Program-made: the position numbers and the translations under genes
Assembly (NCBI RefSeq): GCF_900635455.1
Contig: NZ_LR134116.1
Span: 2,170,001-2,234,000 of the forward strand
Length of the DNA: 64,000 nucleotides
Reading direction: 5' to 3'
From: Yersinia intermedia
GTDB taxonomy: Bacteria > Pseudomonadota > Gammaproteobacteria > Enterobacterales > Enterobacteriaceae
The notes under the pieces: model-generated
The model's input: the letters and a program-made list of their open reading frames with translations, nothing else
The model's database searches: none
Told to the model about the DNA's origin: nothing
In this document: positions 1 to 10,948 of the stretch, in pieces
How positions within the stretch are numbered: position 1 is the first letter of the stretch
How the letters are laid out: each line of letters starts with the position of its first letter

Positions 1-70
1 TTAAGATAAAAATCACTTCACGCTCGGTGATGGTGACCTTTCTGATGATCTCTGAGATAAAAAAGACAGT

Positions 71-92
71 CTTAAGGTTTATTTAAGGTTAA
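71..92 (+). promoter_or_regulatory. Interleaved PmrA-type and PhoP-type boxes upstream of arnB
   Basis: Positions 71-87 read CTTAAG-N5-TTTAAG, an exact fit to the PmrA box YTTAAK-N5-YTTAAK. Positions 76-92 read GGTTTA-N5-GGTTAA, one base from the PhoP box KGTTTA-N5-KGTTTA. The two patterns share most of their bases and lie about 115-130 bp before the arnB start. Direct control of the arn operon by both regulators is established for Y. pestis. That this site binds both proteins is inferred from the pattern. Confidence 0.75.
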
Positions 93-204
93 TGGACTAA
101 AGTTGAGCTAGAAAACCATGCGTTTATCTGATTGACGTTTAGTTTTCGTTAACTTGCGTGGGCATATAGTTGCCGATAGCTCTAGTGTCCTAAGGGATTA
201 TTTA

Positions 205-1359
205 ATGCAGAATTTTTTACCTTTCTCACGCCCGTCGATTGGTACGGAAGAAATTAATTCGGTCGTAAATGTATTAGGTTCAGGTTGGATAACCACCGGA
301 CCGCAGAATCAGCAATTAGAGGCTAATTTTTGTGATGCGTTTGGTTGCAAACATGCCATTGCTGTCTGTTCGGCTACGGCGGGAATGCATATCACCTTGA
401 TGGCCTTGGGTATTGGCCCAGGGGATGAAGTTATCACCCCGTCCCAAACGTGGGTTTCTACTCTCAATATGATTGTGTTACTGGGCGCTGAGCCGGTAAT
501 GATTGATGTTGATCGCGACACTTTAATGGTAAATGCTGCGGATGTTGAAGCAGCTATCACCGCAAAAACCAAAGCCATTATCCCAGTACATTATGCAGGC
601 GCTCCCTGTGATCTTGATGCTTTGCGTTTAGTTGCTCAGCGTCGAGGTATCCCACTGATTGAAGATGCGGCCCACGCTGCGGGCACCCGCTATGGGAATC
701 AATGGGTCGGAGAGAAGGGCACAGCCATTTTTTCTTTCCATGCCATTAAAAACATGACTTGTGCTGAAGGCGGTTTAATTGCCACCGACGATGATGAGCT
801 AGCCGACAAAGTACGGCAACTTAAGTTTCATGGCTTGGGGGTGGATGCTTTTGATCGACAGCTACAAGGGCGCAGCCCACAGGCCGAAGTCATAGTGCCT
901 GGCTATAAATATAACTTATCTGATATTCACGCAGCGATTGCTGTAGTGCAACTCAAACGTTTACCTGAAATCAATGCTCGCCGCCAAGAATTAGTCACTC
1001 AATATTATAAGGCATTGAATGACTCGCCCTTGCAACCCCTTGCTGTTCCCGGCTACGCCCATCAGCACGCATGGCACCTGTTTATGGTGCGCGTTGATGA
1101 ACAGCGCTGTGGAATTAGTCGAGACTCTCTGATGGAGCGGTTGAAAGCGTTAGGTATTGGTACTGGCCTTCATTTTCGCGCAGCGCACACTCAAAAGTAT
1201 TATCGCGAGCGTTATCCGAACCTGAACTTACCCAATACCGAGTGGAATTCCGCCAGATTATGCACATTGCCCCTTTTCCCCGACATGCTGGACAGTGATG
1301 TTGAGCGGGTGGTTGATGCATTGGCAACTATTATAGGGCCGCACCGTGTTTCAAAATGA
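205..1359 (+). CDS. arnB: UDP-4-amino-4-deoxy-L-arabinose aminotransferase ArnB
   Basis: ArnB is a PLP enzyme of the DegT/DnrJ/EryC1 class. It transfers an amino group from glutamate to UDP-4-keto-arabinose in the cytoplasm, giving UDP-L-Ara4N for lipid A modification. The PLP lysine is Lys182, in the FHAIKN motif, and the family signatures GSGWITTGP and EDAAHAAGT are present. The ATG at 205 gives 384 residues, the family length, and has AAGGGA about 8 bp upstream. An in-frame TTG at 154 would add 17 residues that the family lacks, so it was not used. This is the first gene of the arn operon, and its end overlaps arnC by 14 bp. Confidence 0.97.
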   Translation: MQNFLPFSRPSIGTEEINSVVNVLGSGWITTGPQNQQLEANFCDAFGCKHAIAVCSATAGMHITLMALGIGPGDEVITPSQTWVSTLNMIVLLGAEPVMIDVDRDTLMVNAADVEAAITAKTKAIIPVHYAGAPCDLDALRLVAQRRGIPLIEDAAHAAGTRYGNQWVGEKGTAIFSFHAIKNMTCAEGGLIATDDDELADKVRQLKFHGLGVDAFDRQLQGRSPQAEVIVPGYKYNLSDIHAAIAVVQLKRLPEINARRQELVTQYYKALNDSPLQPLAVPGYAHQHAWHLFMVRVDEQRCGISRDSLMERLKALGIGTGLHFRAAHTQKYYRERYPNLNLPNTEWNSARLCTLPLFPDMLDSDVERVVDALATIIGPHRVSK

Positions 1360-2329
1360 AGAAATCAAAAAAGTATCAATAGTTATCCCTGTTTATAACG
1401 AGCAAGAGAGCTTGCCAGCATTAATAGAGAGGACATCGGCTGCCTGTAAGTTACTCACCCAAGCTTATGAAATTATTTTGGTTGATGATGGGAGCAGTGA
1501 TAGTTCTGCTGAAATGCTGACAGCAGCAGCGAACGAACCAGAAAGCTGCATAATCGCAGTTTTGCTGAATCGTAATTATGGTCAGCATTCTGCCATTATG
1601 GCTGGATTCAATCAGGCTAGCGGTGATTTGGTTATTACACTTGATGCTGATCTGCAAAACCCGCCAGAGGAAATTCCGCGGCTAGTTAGTGTGGCCGAAG
1701 AGGGTTACGACGTCGTCGGTACGGTGCGCGCTAACCGGCAGGATTCACTGTTTCGCAAAACAGCCTCCCGTTTAATTAATTTAATGATTCAGCGGGCTAC
1801 AGGAAAGTCGATGGGTGATTACGGCTGCATGTTGCGGGCTTATCGTCGCCATATCGTAGAGGCGATGTTACACTGTCACGAACGCAGTACATTTATCCCT
1901 ATCCTGGCAAATACCTTTGCTCGCCGTACCACTGAAATTACTGTGCACCACGCAGAGCGCGAGTTCGGTGACTCAAAATACAGTCTGATGAAACTCATCA
2001 ATCTAATGTATGACTTGATAACCTGTCTGACAACGACACCATTACGTCTGTTAAGCCTGGTGGGTAGTGTCATTGCGCTTTCTGGTTTTACTCTTGCAGT
2101 GCTGTTAGTCGTTTTACGCTTGGTATTTGGCCCAGAATGGGCTGGCGGCGGTGTCTTTACACTCTTTGCCGTGTTGTTCATGTTCATCGGAGCCCAATTC
2201 GTTGGTATGGGGCTACTTGGTGAATACATCGGTCGTATTTATAACGATGTGCGCGCGCGTCCACGTTATTTTATACAAAAAGTAGTCGGCGCAGAGCAGA
2301 CCGACAATAATCAGGAAGTAGAGAAATGA
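1346..2329 (+). CDS. arnC: Undecaprenyl-phosphate 4-deoxy-4-formamido-L-arabinose transferase ArnC
   Basis: ArnC moves formylated Ara4N from UDP to undecaprenyl phosphate at the inner face of the cytoplasmic membrane. The N-terminal GT-A (family 2) domain shows VDDGSSD near residue 47 and DADLQNPPE near residue 97. Two transmembrane segments follow at roughly 232-258 and 268-292, ending in the GEYIGRIY motif of dolichol-phosphate-mannose-synthase-like enzymes. The start is GTG at 1346, inside arnB. The nearby ATG at 1356 is out of frame, and the 327-residue length fits the Yersinia family. No strong ribosome-binding site is visible, so translation is probably coupled to arnB. Confidence 0.96.
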   Translation: MFQNEEIKKVSIVIPVYNEQESLPALIERTSAACKLLTQAYEIILVDDGSSDSSAEMLTAAANEPESCIIAVLLNRNYGQHSAIMAGFNQASGDLVITLDADLQNPPEEIPRLVSVAEEGYDVVGTVRANRQDSLFRKTASRLINLMIQRATGKSMGDYGCMLRAYRRHIVEAMLHCHERSTFIPILANTFARRTTEITVHHAEREFGDSKYSLMKLINLMYDLITCLTTTPLRLLSLVGSVIALSGFTLAVLLVVLRLVFGPEWAGGGVFTLFAVLFMFIGAQFVGMGLLGEYIGRIYNDVRARPRYFIQKVVGAEQTDNNQEVEK

Positions 2330-4329
2330 AAGCGATTGTATTTGCCTATCATGATATTGGCTGTGTAGGCCTAAAAGCATTAGTAGAAGCAGGTTACGAT
2401 ATTCAAGCGGTATTTACCCATACGGATGATCCGAATGAAAATCGCTTTTTCTCTTCAGTTGCGCGTGTTGCTGCTGATTTAGAACTCCCTGTATTTGCGC
2501 CAGATGATGTCAATCATCCGTTATGGATTGAGCGTATTAAGCTATTGCAACCTGATGTTATTTTCTCTTTCTATTATCGTAATATGCTGTGTGAGGAAAT
2601 TTTGTCATCAGCGCCGCAAGGAGGATTTAATTTACACGGGTCCTTGTTGCCTAAATACCGTGGCCGTGCCCCGATTAACTGGGCGCTGGTTAATGGGGAG
2701 ACCGAAACCGGTGTAACCCTGCACCAAATGGTAAAAAAAGCTGATGCGGGGCCAATTGTGGGCCAGCAGAAAGTTATTATCAGCGATGATGATACTGCAT
2801 TGACATTACATGCAAAAATGCGCGAAGCATCGCAAGAATTGCTGCGTGATATATTGCCTAAAATGAAGCGTTCTTCGCTGCATCCAACACCACAAAAAGA
2901 AGCTGATGCCAGCTATTTTGGTCGTCGGACTGCTGCGGATGGAGAGGTTAATTGGCACAAGTCAGCATCAGATATCAATAATTTGGTTCGCGCAGTGACT
3001 GAGCCATACCCTGGCGCATTCAGTTATCTTGGTCAGCGTAAACTTATCATCTGGCGTGCACGACCACTGACGGTAGCACATGGGAAGTTGCCTGGTACCG
3101 TACTCTCAATTTCACCTTTGGTTGTTGCTTGTGGTGAAGGTGCGCTGGAGATTGTTACTGGTCAGGGCGATGCTGGTTTGTATGTCCAGGGCAGTCGTTT
3201 AGCCCAAGAAATGGGTATTGTCACAGATGTGCGCTTAGCCAATAAGCCAAGTAAAGCTCTGAAAAGACGTACCCGTGTACTTATCCTTGGTGTAAACGGC
3301 TTCATTGGTAACCACTTAACTGAGCGTTTGTTGCGCGATAACCGTTACGAAGTATACGGTTTGGATATTGGTTCTGATGCTATTAGTCGTTTCTTGGATA
3401 ATCCTTTCTTCCATTTCGTGGAGGGGGATATCAGCATTCATTCCGAATGGATTGAATATCACATTAAAAAGTGTGATGTTATTCTGCCGTTGGTGGCTAT
3501 TGCGACGCCAATTGAATATACCCGTAATCCATTGCGTGTTTTCGAATTAGATTTTGAAGAAAATTTAAAAATTGTTCGCGATTGTGTTAAATACAATAAA
3601 CGCATTGTCTTCCCATCCACTTCTGAAGTTTATGGTATGTGTGATGACAAAGAGTTTAACGAAGATAGCTCTCGGTTGATTGTGGGGCCAATTAACAAAC
3701 AGCGCTGGATATATTCAGTATCCAAACAGTTATTGGATCGCGTTATCTGGGCTTATGGTGCCAAAGAGAACCTTAGATTCACACTGTTCCGTCCATTTAA
3801 CTGGATGGGGCCACGCCTGGATAACCTTGATGCTGCGCGTATTGGCAGTTCCCGCGCCATTACACAACTTATATTAAATCTGGTCGAAGGCTCTCCTATT
3901 CAACTGGTTGATGGTGGCGCGCAAAAACGCTGCTTTACTGATATTCATGATGGCATTGAAGCGCTATTTCGCATTATTGAGAACAATGATGGCTGCTGTG
4001 ATGGGCAGATAATTAATATTGGTAACCCGACCAATGAGGCAAGTATTCGTGAATTGGCAGAAATGCTACTGAGTAGTTTTGAAAAACATGAATTACGCAG
4101 TCACTTCCCTCCGTTTGCGGGCTTTAAAGATATTGAAAGCAGCGCATATTATGGCAAAGGCTATCAGGATGTTGAATATCGCACGCCAAGTATCACGAAT
4201 GCGCGCCGTATTTTACATTGGCAGCCAGAAATTGCCTTGCAGCAAACTGTCACCGAAACATTGGATTTCTTCCTTCGCGGTGCTGTAGTTGAACTGAGTG
4301 AAACCCCAAAGGATGAGCATCACCTATGA
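2326..4329 (+). CDS. arnA: Bifunctional UDP-glucuronate decarboxylase / UDP-Ara4N formyltransferase ArnA
   Basis: ArnA is a two-domain enzyme. Residues 1 to about 300 are a formyltransferase that formylates UDP-Ara4N from N10-formyl-tetrahydrofolate, with Asn102 and His104 visible in [12 protein letters not shown]. Residues from about 315 to 667 are a short-chain dehydrogenase that oxidatively decarboxylates UDP-glucuronate. This half has the NAD-binding GVNGFIGNH and catalytic Ser433-Glu434 in STSEVYG, at the same numbers as in E. coli ArnA. Full length is 667 residues. Its ATG overlaps the arnC stop as ATGA, indicating translational coupling. Confidence 0.98.
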   Translation: MKAIVFAYHDIGCVGLKALVEAGYDIQAVFTHTDDPNENRFFSSVARVAADLELPVFAPDDVNHPLWIERIKLLQPDVIFSFYYRNMLCEEILSSAPQGGFNLHGSLLPKYRGRAPINWALVNGETETGVTLHQMVKKADAGPIVGQQKVIISDDDTALTLHAKMREASQELLRDILPKMKRSSLHPTPQKEADASYFGRRTAADGEVNWHKSASDINNLVRAVTEPYPGAFSYLGQRKLIIWRARPLTVAHGKLPGTVLSISPLVVACGEGALEIVTGQGDAGLYVQGSRLAQEMGIVTDVRLANKPSKALKRRTRVLILGVNGFIGNHLTERLLRDNRYEVYGLDIGSDAISRFLDNPFFHFVEGDISIHSEWIEYHIKKCDVILPLVAIATPIEYTRNPLRVFELDFEENLKIVRDCVKYNKRIVFPSTSEVYGMCDDKEFNEDSSRLIVGPINKQRWIYSVSKQLLDRVIWAYGAKENLRFTLFRPFNWMGPRLDNLDAARIGSSRAITQLILNLVEGSPIQLVDGGAQKRCFTDIHDGIEALFRIIENNDGCCDGQIINIGNPTNEASIRELAEMLLSSFEKHELRSHFPPFAGFKDIESSAYYGKGYQDVEYRTPSITNARRILHWQPEIALQQTVTETLDFFLRGAVVELSETPKDEHHL

Positions 4330-5231
4330 AGCAAGTTGGACTAAGGATTGATGTGGATACCTACCGTGGAACAAAAGAAGGTGTGCCATCATTACTTGCT
4401 GTATTGGAAAAGTATGATATCAGTGCCAGCTTTTTCTTCAGTGTTGGTCCAGATAACATGGGGCGCCACTTGTGGCGCCTTTTCCGTCCCCGTTTCTTGT
4501 GGAAGATGCTGCGTTCAAATGCTGCGTCGCTTTATGGTTGGGATATTTTACTGGCAGGAACCGCCTGGCCGGGTAAAAAAATCGCTAAAGACCTTGGCTC
4601 ATTAATGAAAGCCACATTACAAGCAGAGCATGAGGTTGGTTTACATGCCTGGGATCATCAAGGCTGGCAAGCTAAAGTTGCATCCTGGTCAACGCAACAG
4701 CTAACTGAACAGGTACAATTGGGTGTGGATGCATTGCAGCACAGTATTGGGCAGCCAGTTACGTGTTCTGCGGCTGCTGGATGGCGTGCTGACTCTCGGG
4801 TATTAGCCATAAAGCAGCCGTTCTCTTTTCGTTATAACAGCGATTGTCGTGGTACTCATCCTTTCCGCCCTCTGTTGCCTGATGGCAACCTTGGCAGCGT
4901 ACAAATCCCAGTGACGTTGCCAACGTACGATGAAGTCGTCGGCAGTGAGGTTCGTGCCGAGGATTTTAATGATTTCATCATTGAAGCTATTTTGCGTGAT
5001 AGAGGTGTCTCGGTTTATACCATTCATGCTGAAGTGGAAGGGATGTCTCAGGCGGCGATGTTTGAGCAATTATTAGTCCAGGCGAAAAAACAAGGTATAC
5101 AGTTTTGCCCACTTCGAGAACTATTACCCGATGACTTGGATTCATTGCCAATAGGGACAGTCGAACGTACAACCTTTCCTGGCCGAGAGGGCTGGTTAGG
5201 GTGTCAGTCAGATATTAAGGATGTTGGATGA
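4326..5231 (+). CDS. arnD: 4-deoxy-4-formamido-L-arabinose-phosphoundecaprenol deformylase ArnD
   Basis: ArnD removes the formyl group from undecaprenyl-phosphate-linked Ara4N before the sugar is flipped across the inner membrane. It belongs to the NodB-type polysaccharide deacetylase family. The metal-site motif RIDVDTYRG is near residue 7 and a second conserved segment, [11 protein letters not shown], is near residue 104. The 301-residue length is close to the E. coli protein. The start overlaps the arnA stop as ATGA, and the end overlaps arnT in the same way, so all steps are translated from one message. Confidence 0.95.
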   Translation: MKQVGLRIDVDTYRGTKEGVPSLLAVLEKYDISASFFFSVGPDNMGRHLWRLFRPRFLWKMLRSNAASLYGWDILLAGTAWPGKKIAKDLGSLMKATLQAEHEVGLHAWDHQGWQAKVASWSTQQLTEQVQLGVDALQHSIGQPVTCSAAAGWRADSRVLAIKQPFSFRYNSDCRGTHPFRPLLPDGNLGSVQIPVTLPTYDEVVGSEVRAEDFNDFIIEAILRDRGVSVYTIHAEVEGMSQAAMFEQLLVQAKKQGIQFCPLRELLPDDLDSLPIGTVERTTFPGREGWLGCQSDIKDVG

Positions 5232-6892
5232 GATTATTAAAAGGTGGCGGAGCCGCCCTGCTGGCGCTGTTCTTTGCTCTTATTTATTTATTGCCAATCA
5301 ATAGCCGTTTACTGTGGCAGCCTGACGAAACGCGCTATGCCGAAATTAGCCGGGAAATGTTGCAACGTGGTGATTGGATAGTGCCGCATTTTCTGGGGAT
5401 TCGTTATTTCGAAAAACCTATCGCGGGTTATTGGTTTAATAATATTAGCCAGTGGATATTTGGTGACACTAATTTTGCCGTCCGATTTGGTTCCATTTTT
5501 AGTACCGCCCTGAGTGCAATATTAGTCTATTGGTTGGCGACTTTATTGTGGCGTAATCGCTCTACATCAGTATTGGCGACATTAATTTATCTCTCCATGT
5601 TGTTGGTATTTAGTATCGGCTCCTATGCGGTATTGGACCCGATGATTTCATTATGGCTGACCGCTTCAATGGTCTGTTTTTATCTCACATTACGAGCAGA
5701 AACCTCGACGCAGAAGGTTGGCGCTTACCTTTTGCTCGGCCTTGCCTGTGGCATGGGCTTTATGACCAAAGGTTTTCTCGCGTTGGCCGTGCCGGTTATT
5801 TCAGTATTGCCTATTGTCATACAGCAAAAGCGAATAAAAGATCTCATCATTTTTGGTCCGATCGCGGTATTGGGTGCGGTAATTTTGAGCTTGCCGTGGG
5901 CATTGGCAATTGCGCAACGTGAACCTGATTTCTGGCATTACTTCTTCTGGGTTGAACATATTCAGAGGTTCGCTGAAAAAGATGCTCAACATAAAGCGCC
6001 TATCTGGTATTACCTGCCTATTCTGTGCATTGGGGTATTGCCGTGGTTGGGGTTATTACCGGGTGCGGTACTTAAAGGATGGCGTGAACGGGTGGCAAAA
6101 CCTGAACTGTTTTTCTTGCTCAGTTGGGTCATCATGCCGTTGCTATTTTTCAGTGTAGCTAAAGGAAAACTCCCGACATATATCTTGCCATGTATGGCGC
6201 CATTATCTTTACTGATGGCTGCATACGCAACAGACTGTGCCAGTAACATGCGTATGCGCGTACTGAAGATAAATGGTGCGATAAATCTTATTTTCGGATT
6301 AGTTTGCGCGCTGGCGGTGCTGGTTATTGGTTTGGGGTTAGTGGGGCACATGGTTGCTTATGGGCCGCAAGAGCATCAGAAAGTTATACTGGCGATAGTC
6401 GCCTTTGTTGGCTGGGGGTTAGTCGGGTTTATAACCTTGTATAATAACGCTCGTTATTGGCGTTGGGCTGCTGCCTGCCCATTACTGTTGGTTTTGCTGG
6501 TGGGTTATCTGATTCCTCAGCAGGTTATTGACTCCAAACAACCGCAAAACTTTATCCAGAATAATTTTGATGCACTGAGCAGTAGCCGTTATGTACTTAC
6601 CGATAGCGTAGGTGTAGCGGCGGGGTTAGCGTGGCAACTGAAACGTAGCGATATACTCATGTTCAGCGAAAAGGGCGAGCTGTCTTATGGGCTGAACTAC
6701 GCTGACAGCAAAGATAAATACATTAGCGATAAAGATTTTAGTGAATGGTTGGCTCATGCAAGGCGGCAAGGTGATGTATCGTTAGTTGTACAATTATCTC
6801 GCGGTGAGGGCATCCCTACCCATTATCCGGTAGCCGACAAGGTTAATTTAATGAATCGTTTGGCACTTTTGTGGTACCAAAAGACACCATGA
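5228..6892 (+). CDS. arnT: Lipid A L-Ara4N transferase ArnT
   Basis: ArnT is the inner-membrane glycosyltransferase (PMT/GT83 family) that transfers L-Ara4N from undecaprenyl phosphate to lipid A phosphates on the periplasmic side. It produces resistance to polymyxin and cationic peptides. The N-terminal membrane segment is followed by the first periplasmic loop with [11 protein letters not shown], which carries the conserved acidic residues. About a dozen hydrophobic segments follow, then a soluble C-terminal region from about residue 440. Length is 554 residues, against about 550 in E. coli. The start overlaps arnD as ATGA. Confidence 0.96.
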   Translation: MRLLKGGGAALLALFFALIYLLPINSRLLWQPDETRYAEISREMLQRGDWIVPHFLGIRYFEKPIAGYWFNNISQWIFGDTNFAVRFGSIFSTALSAILVYWLATLLWRNRSTSVLATLIYLSMLLVFSIGSYAVLDPMISLWLTASMVCFYLTLRAETSTQKVGAYLLLGLACGMGFMTKGFLALAVPVISVLPIVIQQKRIKDLIIFGPIAVLGAVILSLPWALAIAQREPDFWHYFFWVEHIQRFAEKDAQHKAPIWYYLPILCIGVLPWLGLLPGAVLKGWRERVAKPELFFLLSWVIMPLLFFSVAKGKLPTYILPCMAPLSLLMAAYATDCASNMRMRVLKINGAINLIFGLVCALAVLVIGLGLVGHMVAYGPQEHQKVILAIVAFVGWGLVGFITLYNNARYWRWAAACPLLLVLLVGYLIPQQVIDSKQPQNFIQNNFDALSSSRYVLTDSVGVAAGLAWQLKRSDILMFSEKGELSYGLNYADSKDKYISDKDFSEWLAHARRQGDVSLVVQLSRGEGIPTHYPVADKVNLMNRLALLWYQKTP

Positions 6893-7230
6893 CAAGTTAT
6901 CTGCTCTTGATAGTGGTTAGTTTATTGACCTGTGCGGGGCAATTGTGTCAGAAGCAAGCAGCGCAATGCTGGGATCGGCCAAGTGATAAACGGCTAGCCC
7001 CAACACTGCGTTGGCTTACCATTGCACTAATACTGCTTGGTTTAGGAATGTTATTCTGGCTGCGTTTATTGCAACATCTGCCTTTGAGTGTGGCTTATCC
7101 GCTATTAAGCTTTAATTTTGTGTTGGTGACCTTAGCCGCGCAGCTGTTTTATGGCGAGAAGACAACTTCTCGCCATTGGCTTGGCGTTGCCTCCATTATG
7201 TTTGGCATCCTTTTGATTAGTTGGTATTAA
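6889..7230 (+). CDS. arnE: Undecaprenyl-phosphate-Ara4N flippase subunit ArnE
   Basis: ArnE is a small four-helix membrane protein of the EamA/SMR type that pairs with ArnF to flip undecaprenyl-phosphate-Ara4N to the periplasmic face. The ATG at 6889 overlaps the arnT stop as ATGA and gives 113 residues, as expected for the family. The longer GTG-start reading from 6871 was rejected because it adds residues outside the family pattern. Conserved CGQLCQKQA is in helix 1, and [17 protein letters not shown] is in helix 3. Confidence 0.93.
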   Translation: MTSYLLLIVVSLLTCAGQLCQKQAAQCWDRPSDKRLAPTLRWLTIALILLGLGMLFWLRLLQHLPLSVAYPLLSFNFVLVTLAAQLFYGEKTTSRHWLGVASIMFGILLISWY

Positions 7231-7616
7231 TGAAAGGTTATCTATGGGGAATAGGCAGTGTAATATTGGTGACCATTGCCCAATTAATGCTTAAATGGGG
7301 GATGATGCATACCCCATTAATATCACTGGCAGATATTAATGTTCAATTTTTAGCTCATCATTTAACACAGTTAATAGCGGTAACTTGCGGGTTAACCGGT
7401 TATGCCTTATCGATGTTGTGCTGGTTTTTTGCACTAAGGTATCTGCCACTCAGTCGGGCCTATCCATTACTTAGTCTGAGTTATGCGTTAGTCTATTTAG
7501 CCGCAGTATGGCTACCTGAGTTCAATGAGTCGGCGACATTACTGAAAACGTTAGGGGCAGGTTTCATTCTATTGGGGATATGGTTGATTCATACAAAACC
7601 AATAAAGAATGATTAA
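7230..7616 (+). CDS. arnF: Undecaprenyl-phosphate-Ara4N flippase subunit ArnF
   Basis: ArnF is the partner of ArnE and the last gene of the arn operon. Its ATG at 7230 shares a base with the arnE stop (TAATG) and gives 128 residues, the length of the Yersinia protein. Four hydrophobic helices are visible, with the paralogous signature [18 protein letters not shown] in helix 3. The C-terminal IKND tail is polar. Confidence 0.93.
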   Translation: MKGYLWGIGSVILVTIAQLMLKWGMMHTPLISLADINVQFLAHHLTQLIAVTCGLTGYALSMLCWFFALRYLPLSRAYPLLSLSYALVYLAAVWLPEFNESATLLKTLGAGFILLGIWLIHTKPIKND

Positions 7617-7690
7617 ATCTATTATCTCATTCATATAACTTGTTTTTTCCAAACTCGATAGCTAAATTAGCCATACTGGTGCCTATCTCT

Positions 7691-7734
7691 AGCCAGATGT
7701 AGCGCCGAATAGCTTGCTGTCTGGCGCATTGGCT
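7691..7734 (+). terminator. Two-part inverted repeat after arnF
   Basis: Nested arms AGCCA/TGGCT (7691-7695 and 7730-7734) and GCGCC/GGCGC (7702-7706 and 7723-7727) can fold into one stem 75 bp after the arnF stop. No clear T-run follows. It may end the arn transcript or stabilise its 3' end. Confidence 0.35.
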
Positions 7735-7759
7735 AAGCCTTACCTTTGGTGATATCTCG

Positions 7760-8224
7760 ATGCGGATGCGTTGCTGGATCTTTTTGATGAGTATGATTCT
7801 TGCTGGTTGTAGCAGCCATGCTCCAACACCAAGTGGTCACTTGTCTGATTCTATTGTGGTAGTTGCTAAACTGAATGAACAACTGCGTCAATGGGAAGGA
7901 ACGCCATATCGTAATGGTGGGCTGGATCAAAACGGCGTTGATTGCTCTGGGTTTGTTTACCGCACTTTCCGCGATCGTTTTGATATGCAATTACCCCGGA
8001 CGACTGTAGCGCAAACCACGCTAGGCACTAAAGTGGGTCGTGATGAGCTGATGCCTGGTGACTTGGTGTTCTTCAAAACCGGCAGTGGACAAAATGGATT
8101 GCATGTTGGTATTTACGATACGAATGATGAGTTTATTCATGCTTCAACGAGTAAAGGTGTGATCCGCTCATCGCTGGAGAATGTTTACTGGAAACGTGTT
8201 TACTGGCAAGCGCGCCGTATTTGA
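7760..8224 (+). CDS. nlpC: NlpC/P60 family lipoprotein NlpC
   Basis: This is a probable outer-membrane-anchored murein peptidase of the NlpC/P60 family. A short signal peptide ends in the lipobox LAGC, with lipidated Cys17. The catalytic triad candidates are Cys62 (VDCSGFV), His115 (LHVGIY) and His127. Its 154 residues match E. coli NlpC, which sits near btuD and ydiU in that genome. The second in-frame ATG at 7766 is an alternative start and would shorten the signal peptide by two residues. It stands alone between arn and lplA. Confidence 0.9.
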   Translation: MRMRCWIFLMSMILAGCSSHAPTPSGHLSDSIVVVAKLNEQLRQWEGTPYRNGGLDQNGVDCSGFVYRTFRDRFDMQLPRTTVAQTTLGTKVGRDELMPGDLVFFKTGSGQNGLHVGIYDTNDEFIHASTSKGVIRSSLENVYWKRVYWQARRI

Positions 8225-8335
8225 TGCTTTTTTGCTTGAATCCTTAGTTAATACAGAATGAATCCTCGAACCTAAAGATATCAGTGTGGGTTATGTTATC
8301 TTAATGGCTGCTTATTTTGGTTCGGAGCCGCGTTT

Positions 8336-9352
8336 ATGTCATCCCTTCGCTTACTCATTTCTGATTCTTATGATCCCTGGTTTAATCTGGCTGTAGAAGA
8401 GTGTATTTTCCGCCAAATGTCTCCAGATCAGCGAGTGCTCTTTTTGTGGCGGAATGCTGATACCGTGGTGATCGGGCGTGCTCAGAATCCATGGAAAGAG
8501 TGCAATACCCGTCGCATGGAGCAAGATGGTGTGAAGCTGGCTCGGCGCAGCAGTGGCGGTGGGGCGGTATTCCATGATTTGGGTAATACCTGTTTTACCT
8601 TTATGGCCGGCAAACCTGAATATGATAAAACAGTTTCCACTCAAATTATTCTTAATGCTTTGGCATCGCTTGGAATTCAGGCCACAGCTTCAGGTCGTAA
8701 TGATTTGGTGGTTAAGAACGGTGATGATGAGCGCAAAGTATCGGGATCGGCTTATAAAGAGACCAAAGATCGTGGTTTTCATCATGGCACATTGTTATTG
8801 AGTGCGGACCTGAGCCGTTTGGCCGATTACCTTAATCCTGATCCGAAAAAATTGCAGGCTAAAGGGATTACGTCAGTTCGTTCTCGCGTGACTAATCTGG
8901 TAGAGCTGTTACCAGGGATTGACCACCAGCAGATCTCTGTTGCCATTGAACAGGCTTTTTTCGATTATTACGATGAACAGGTATCAGCGGAAATAATATC
9001 CCCACAAGTATTGCCCAACCTACCGGGTTTTACTGAGCAATTTGCCAAACAGAGTAGCTGGGAATGGAATTTTGGTCAGGCACCTGCCTTTAGTCACTTA
9101 GTTGATACCCGCTTTGTTTGGGGCGGAATTGAACTACATTTCGATGTATTACAGGGTGCCATTGATCGTTGCCAAATTTTTACGGACAGTTTGAATCCTG
9201 CCCCGCTGGAGGCGTTGGCTGAGCGCCTACAAGGGGTGATGTATCGTCCTGATACTATTAATGCGGTTTGCCTGCGATTAAGCGATGATTTCCCTGAATC
9301 ATACGCCGAGTTGTTGCAAGTTCGTCATTGGCTGGCTGAGGTATTACGTTGA
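8336..9352 (+). CDS. lplA: Lipoate-protein ligase A
   Basis: LplA activates free lipoate with ATP and attaches it to lysines of E2 and H-protein subunits of 2-oxoacid dehydrogenases and the glycine cleavage system. The N-terminal catalytic domain shows the signature [12 protein letters not shown] and downstream NDLVV and KVSGSAYK, with the latter lysine expected to contact lipoyl-AMP. The C-terminal accessory domain begins near residue 250. Its 338 residues equal E. coli LplA. In E. coli the gene lies elsewhere; here its TGA overlaps the selO start as TGATG. Confidence 0.95.
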   Translation: MSSLRLLISDSYDPWFNLAVEECIFRQMSPDQRVLFLWRNADTVVIGRAQNPWKECNTRRMEQDGVKLARRSSGGGAVFHDLGNTCFTFMAGKPEYDKTVSTQIILNALASLGIQATASGRNDLVVKNGDDERKVSGSAYKETKDRGFHHGTLLLSADLSRLADYLNPDPKKLQAKGITSVRSRVTNLVELLPGIDHQQISVAIEQAFFDYYDEQVSAEIISPQVLPNLPGFTEQFAKQSSWEWNFGQAPAFSHLVDTRFVWGGIELHFDVLQGAIDRCQIFTDSLNPAPLEALAERLQGVMYRPDTINAVCLRLSDDFPESYAELLQVRHWLAEVLR

Positions 9353-10863
9353 TGACATCCTTTAAGGGCATTGAGTCTGATAGCAGTTCCAAAGCAGAGA
9401 ACCCGTCTGAGTTTGAGGATGCTCCTCAATTTAATAATAGCTACGGGCAGCAACTCAGCGGTTTTTATACTTACTTGCAGCCAACACCGTTAAGGGGAGC
9501 ACACTTGCTGTACCATAGTGCCCCTTTGGCGCAGGAGCTTGGGCTGGATGAGAGTTGGTTTAGTCTGCCGAAAGCCGCCATATGGGCTGGAGAGGCTTTG
9601 TTATCAGGTATGGAACCGCTGGCACAAGTATATAGCGGTCACCAGTTTGGTGTATGGGCGGGGCAGCTTGGCGACGGTCGTGGCATTTTGCTGGGGGAAC
9701 AGCAGCTCAGTGATGGTCGCAGTATGGACTGGCATCTGAAAGGTGCAGGGTTAACACCTTATTCCCGCATGGGGGATGGGCGGGCAGTTTTGCGCTCAGT
9801 TGTCCGTGAGTTTTTAGCTTCCGAAGCATTGCATCATTTAGGAATACCTACCAGCCGCGCACTGACCATCGTTACCAGCGAACATCCAGTCTACCGTGAG
9901 CAAGCGGAGCGAGGCGCTATGCTATTGCGGGTGGCTGAAAGCCATGTTCGCTTCGGCCATTTTGAACACTTCTATTATCGTCAGCAGCCTGCACAGGTTA
10001 AACAGCTAGCGGACTATGTGATTGCCCGCCACTGGCCACAATGCGTCGGGCAAGCAGAATGCTACTTGTTGTGGTTTACTGATGTGGTAAAACGCACGGC
10101 GCGTTTAATCGCCCAGTGGCAAACAATCGGTTTTGCTCATGGTGTTATGAATACCGATAATATGTCGATTCTTGGTATTACTATGGACTATGGTCCATTT
10201 GGTTTTCTGGATGACTATGTTCCGGGATATATTTGCAATCATTCCGATCATCAAGGGCGCTATGCATTCGATAATCAACCAGCGGTCGCATTATGGAACC
10301 TGCATCGGCTAGGGCAGGCGCTGTCCGGCTTAATGTCGGTGGAACAGTTGCAGTTGGCACTGAGCGCTTACGAGCCAGAGTTAATGGCAGCTTACGGCCA
10401 ACAGATGCGCGCTAAATTAGGTTTCGTCGAAAGCAGCAGTCAAGATAACGAACTACTGACAGAATTATTGAGTTTGATGACCCAAGAGGGCCGAGACTAT
10501 ACCCGCACATTCCGTTTGTTGAGTCAGGTTGAAATGCATTCGGCACAATCGCCGCTACGTGATGATTTTATCGATAGAGCCGGTTTTGACAGTTGGTACA
10601 GTCGTTATCGTGCACGTTTGCAACAAGAACCGATTGACGATGCTCAGCGTCAGTATTTGATGAAAGCAGTGAACCCGAAATATATATTGCGTAACTATCT
10701 GGCACAGCAAGCGATCGACCACGCCGAAAAGGATGATATTCAGCCATTGCAGCGCCTGCATCAGGCATTGCAGCACCCTTTTGCCGAACAGCCTGAATTT
10801 GATGATTTAGCTAAGTTACCTCCAGATTGGGGGAAACATCTGGAGATATCTTGCTCCAGTTAG
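9352..10863 (+). CDS. selO: Protein adenylyltransferase SelO (YdiU)
   Basis: SelO is a pseudokinase-fold enzyme that transfers AMP from ATP to hydroxyl side chains of proteins. Motifs include [11 protein letters not shown] near residue 105, [22 protein letters not shown] near 130 and [11 protein letters not shown] near 280. The C-terminus is Cys-Ser-Ser, where animal SelO has selenocysteine-Ser-Ser, so this is the usual bacterial cysteine form. The ATG at 9352 overlaps the lplA stop; a TTG one codon earlier is also in frame. The 503 residues include an N-terminal extension of about 25 residues compared with E. coli. Confidence 0.94.
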   Translation: MTSFKGIESDSSSKAENPSEFEDAPQFNNSYGQQLSGFYTYLQPTPLRGAHLLYHSAPLAQELGLDESWFSLPKAAIWAGEALLSGMEPLAQVYSGHQFGVWAGQLGDGRGILLGEQQLSDGRSMDWHLKGAGLTPYSRMGDGRAVLRSVVREFLASEALHHLGIPTSRALTIVTSEHPVYREQAERGAMLLRVAESHVRFGHFEHFYYRQQPAQVKQLADYVIARHWPQCVGQAECYLLWFTDVVKRTARLIAQWQTIGFAHGVMNTDNMSILGITMDYGPFGFLDDYVPGYICNHSDHQGRYAFDNQPAVALWNLHRLGQALSGLMSVEQLQLALSAYEPELMAAYGQQMRAKLGFVESSSQDNELLTELLSLMTQEGRDYTRTFRLLSQVEMHSAQSPLRDDFIDRAGFDSWYSRYRARLQQEPIDDAQRQYLMKAVNPKYILRNYLAQQAIDHAEKDDIQPLQRLHQALQHPFAEQPEFDDLAKLPPDWGKHLEISCSS

Positions 10864-10870
10864 TCACTAT

Positions 10871-10897
10871 CGATGGCAGGGATATTCCCTGCCATCG
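10871..10897 (+). terminator. 12-bp perfect hairpin between convergent selO and hmuT
   Basis: The sequence is a perfect 12-bp inverted repeat with a TAT loop (arms CGATGGCAGGGA / TCCCTGCCATCG), starting 8 bp after the selO stop. Only a short T-rich stretch follows on the plus strand. It lies between convergent genes and could act in both directions. Confidence 0.6.
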
Positions 10898-10948
10898 TAT
10901 TCCTCTGGGCACAAAGAGGGTTACAACCCGTGCAAAAACGCTTTCGTA

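Noticed and set aside
10864..10948. Search for a remnant of hmuU after hmuT
   Set aside because: Reading the short hmuT-selO gap in all minus-strand frames gave stops and no membrane-protein-like sequence, so no remnant is claimed.
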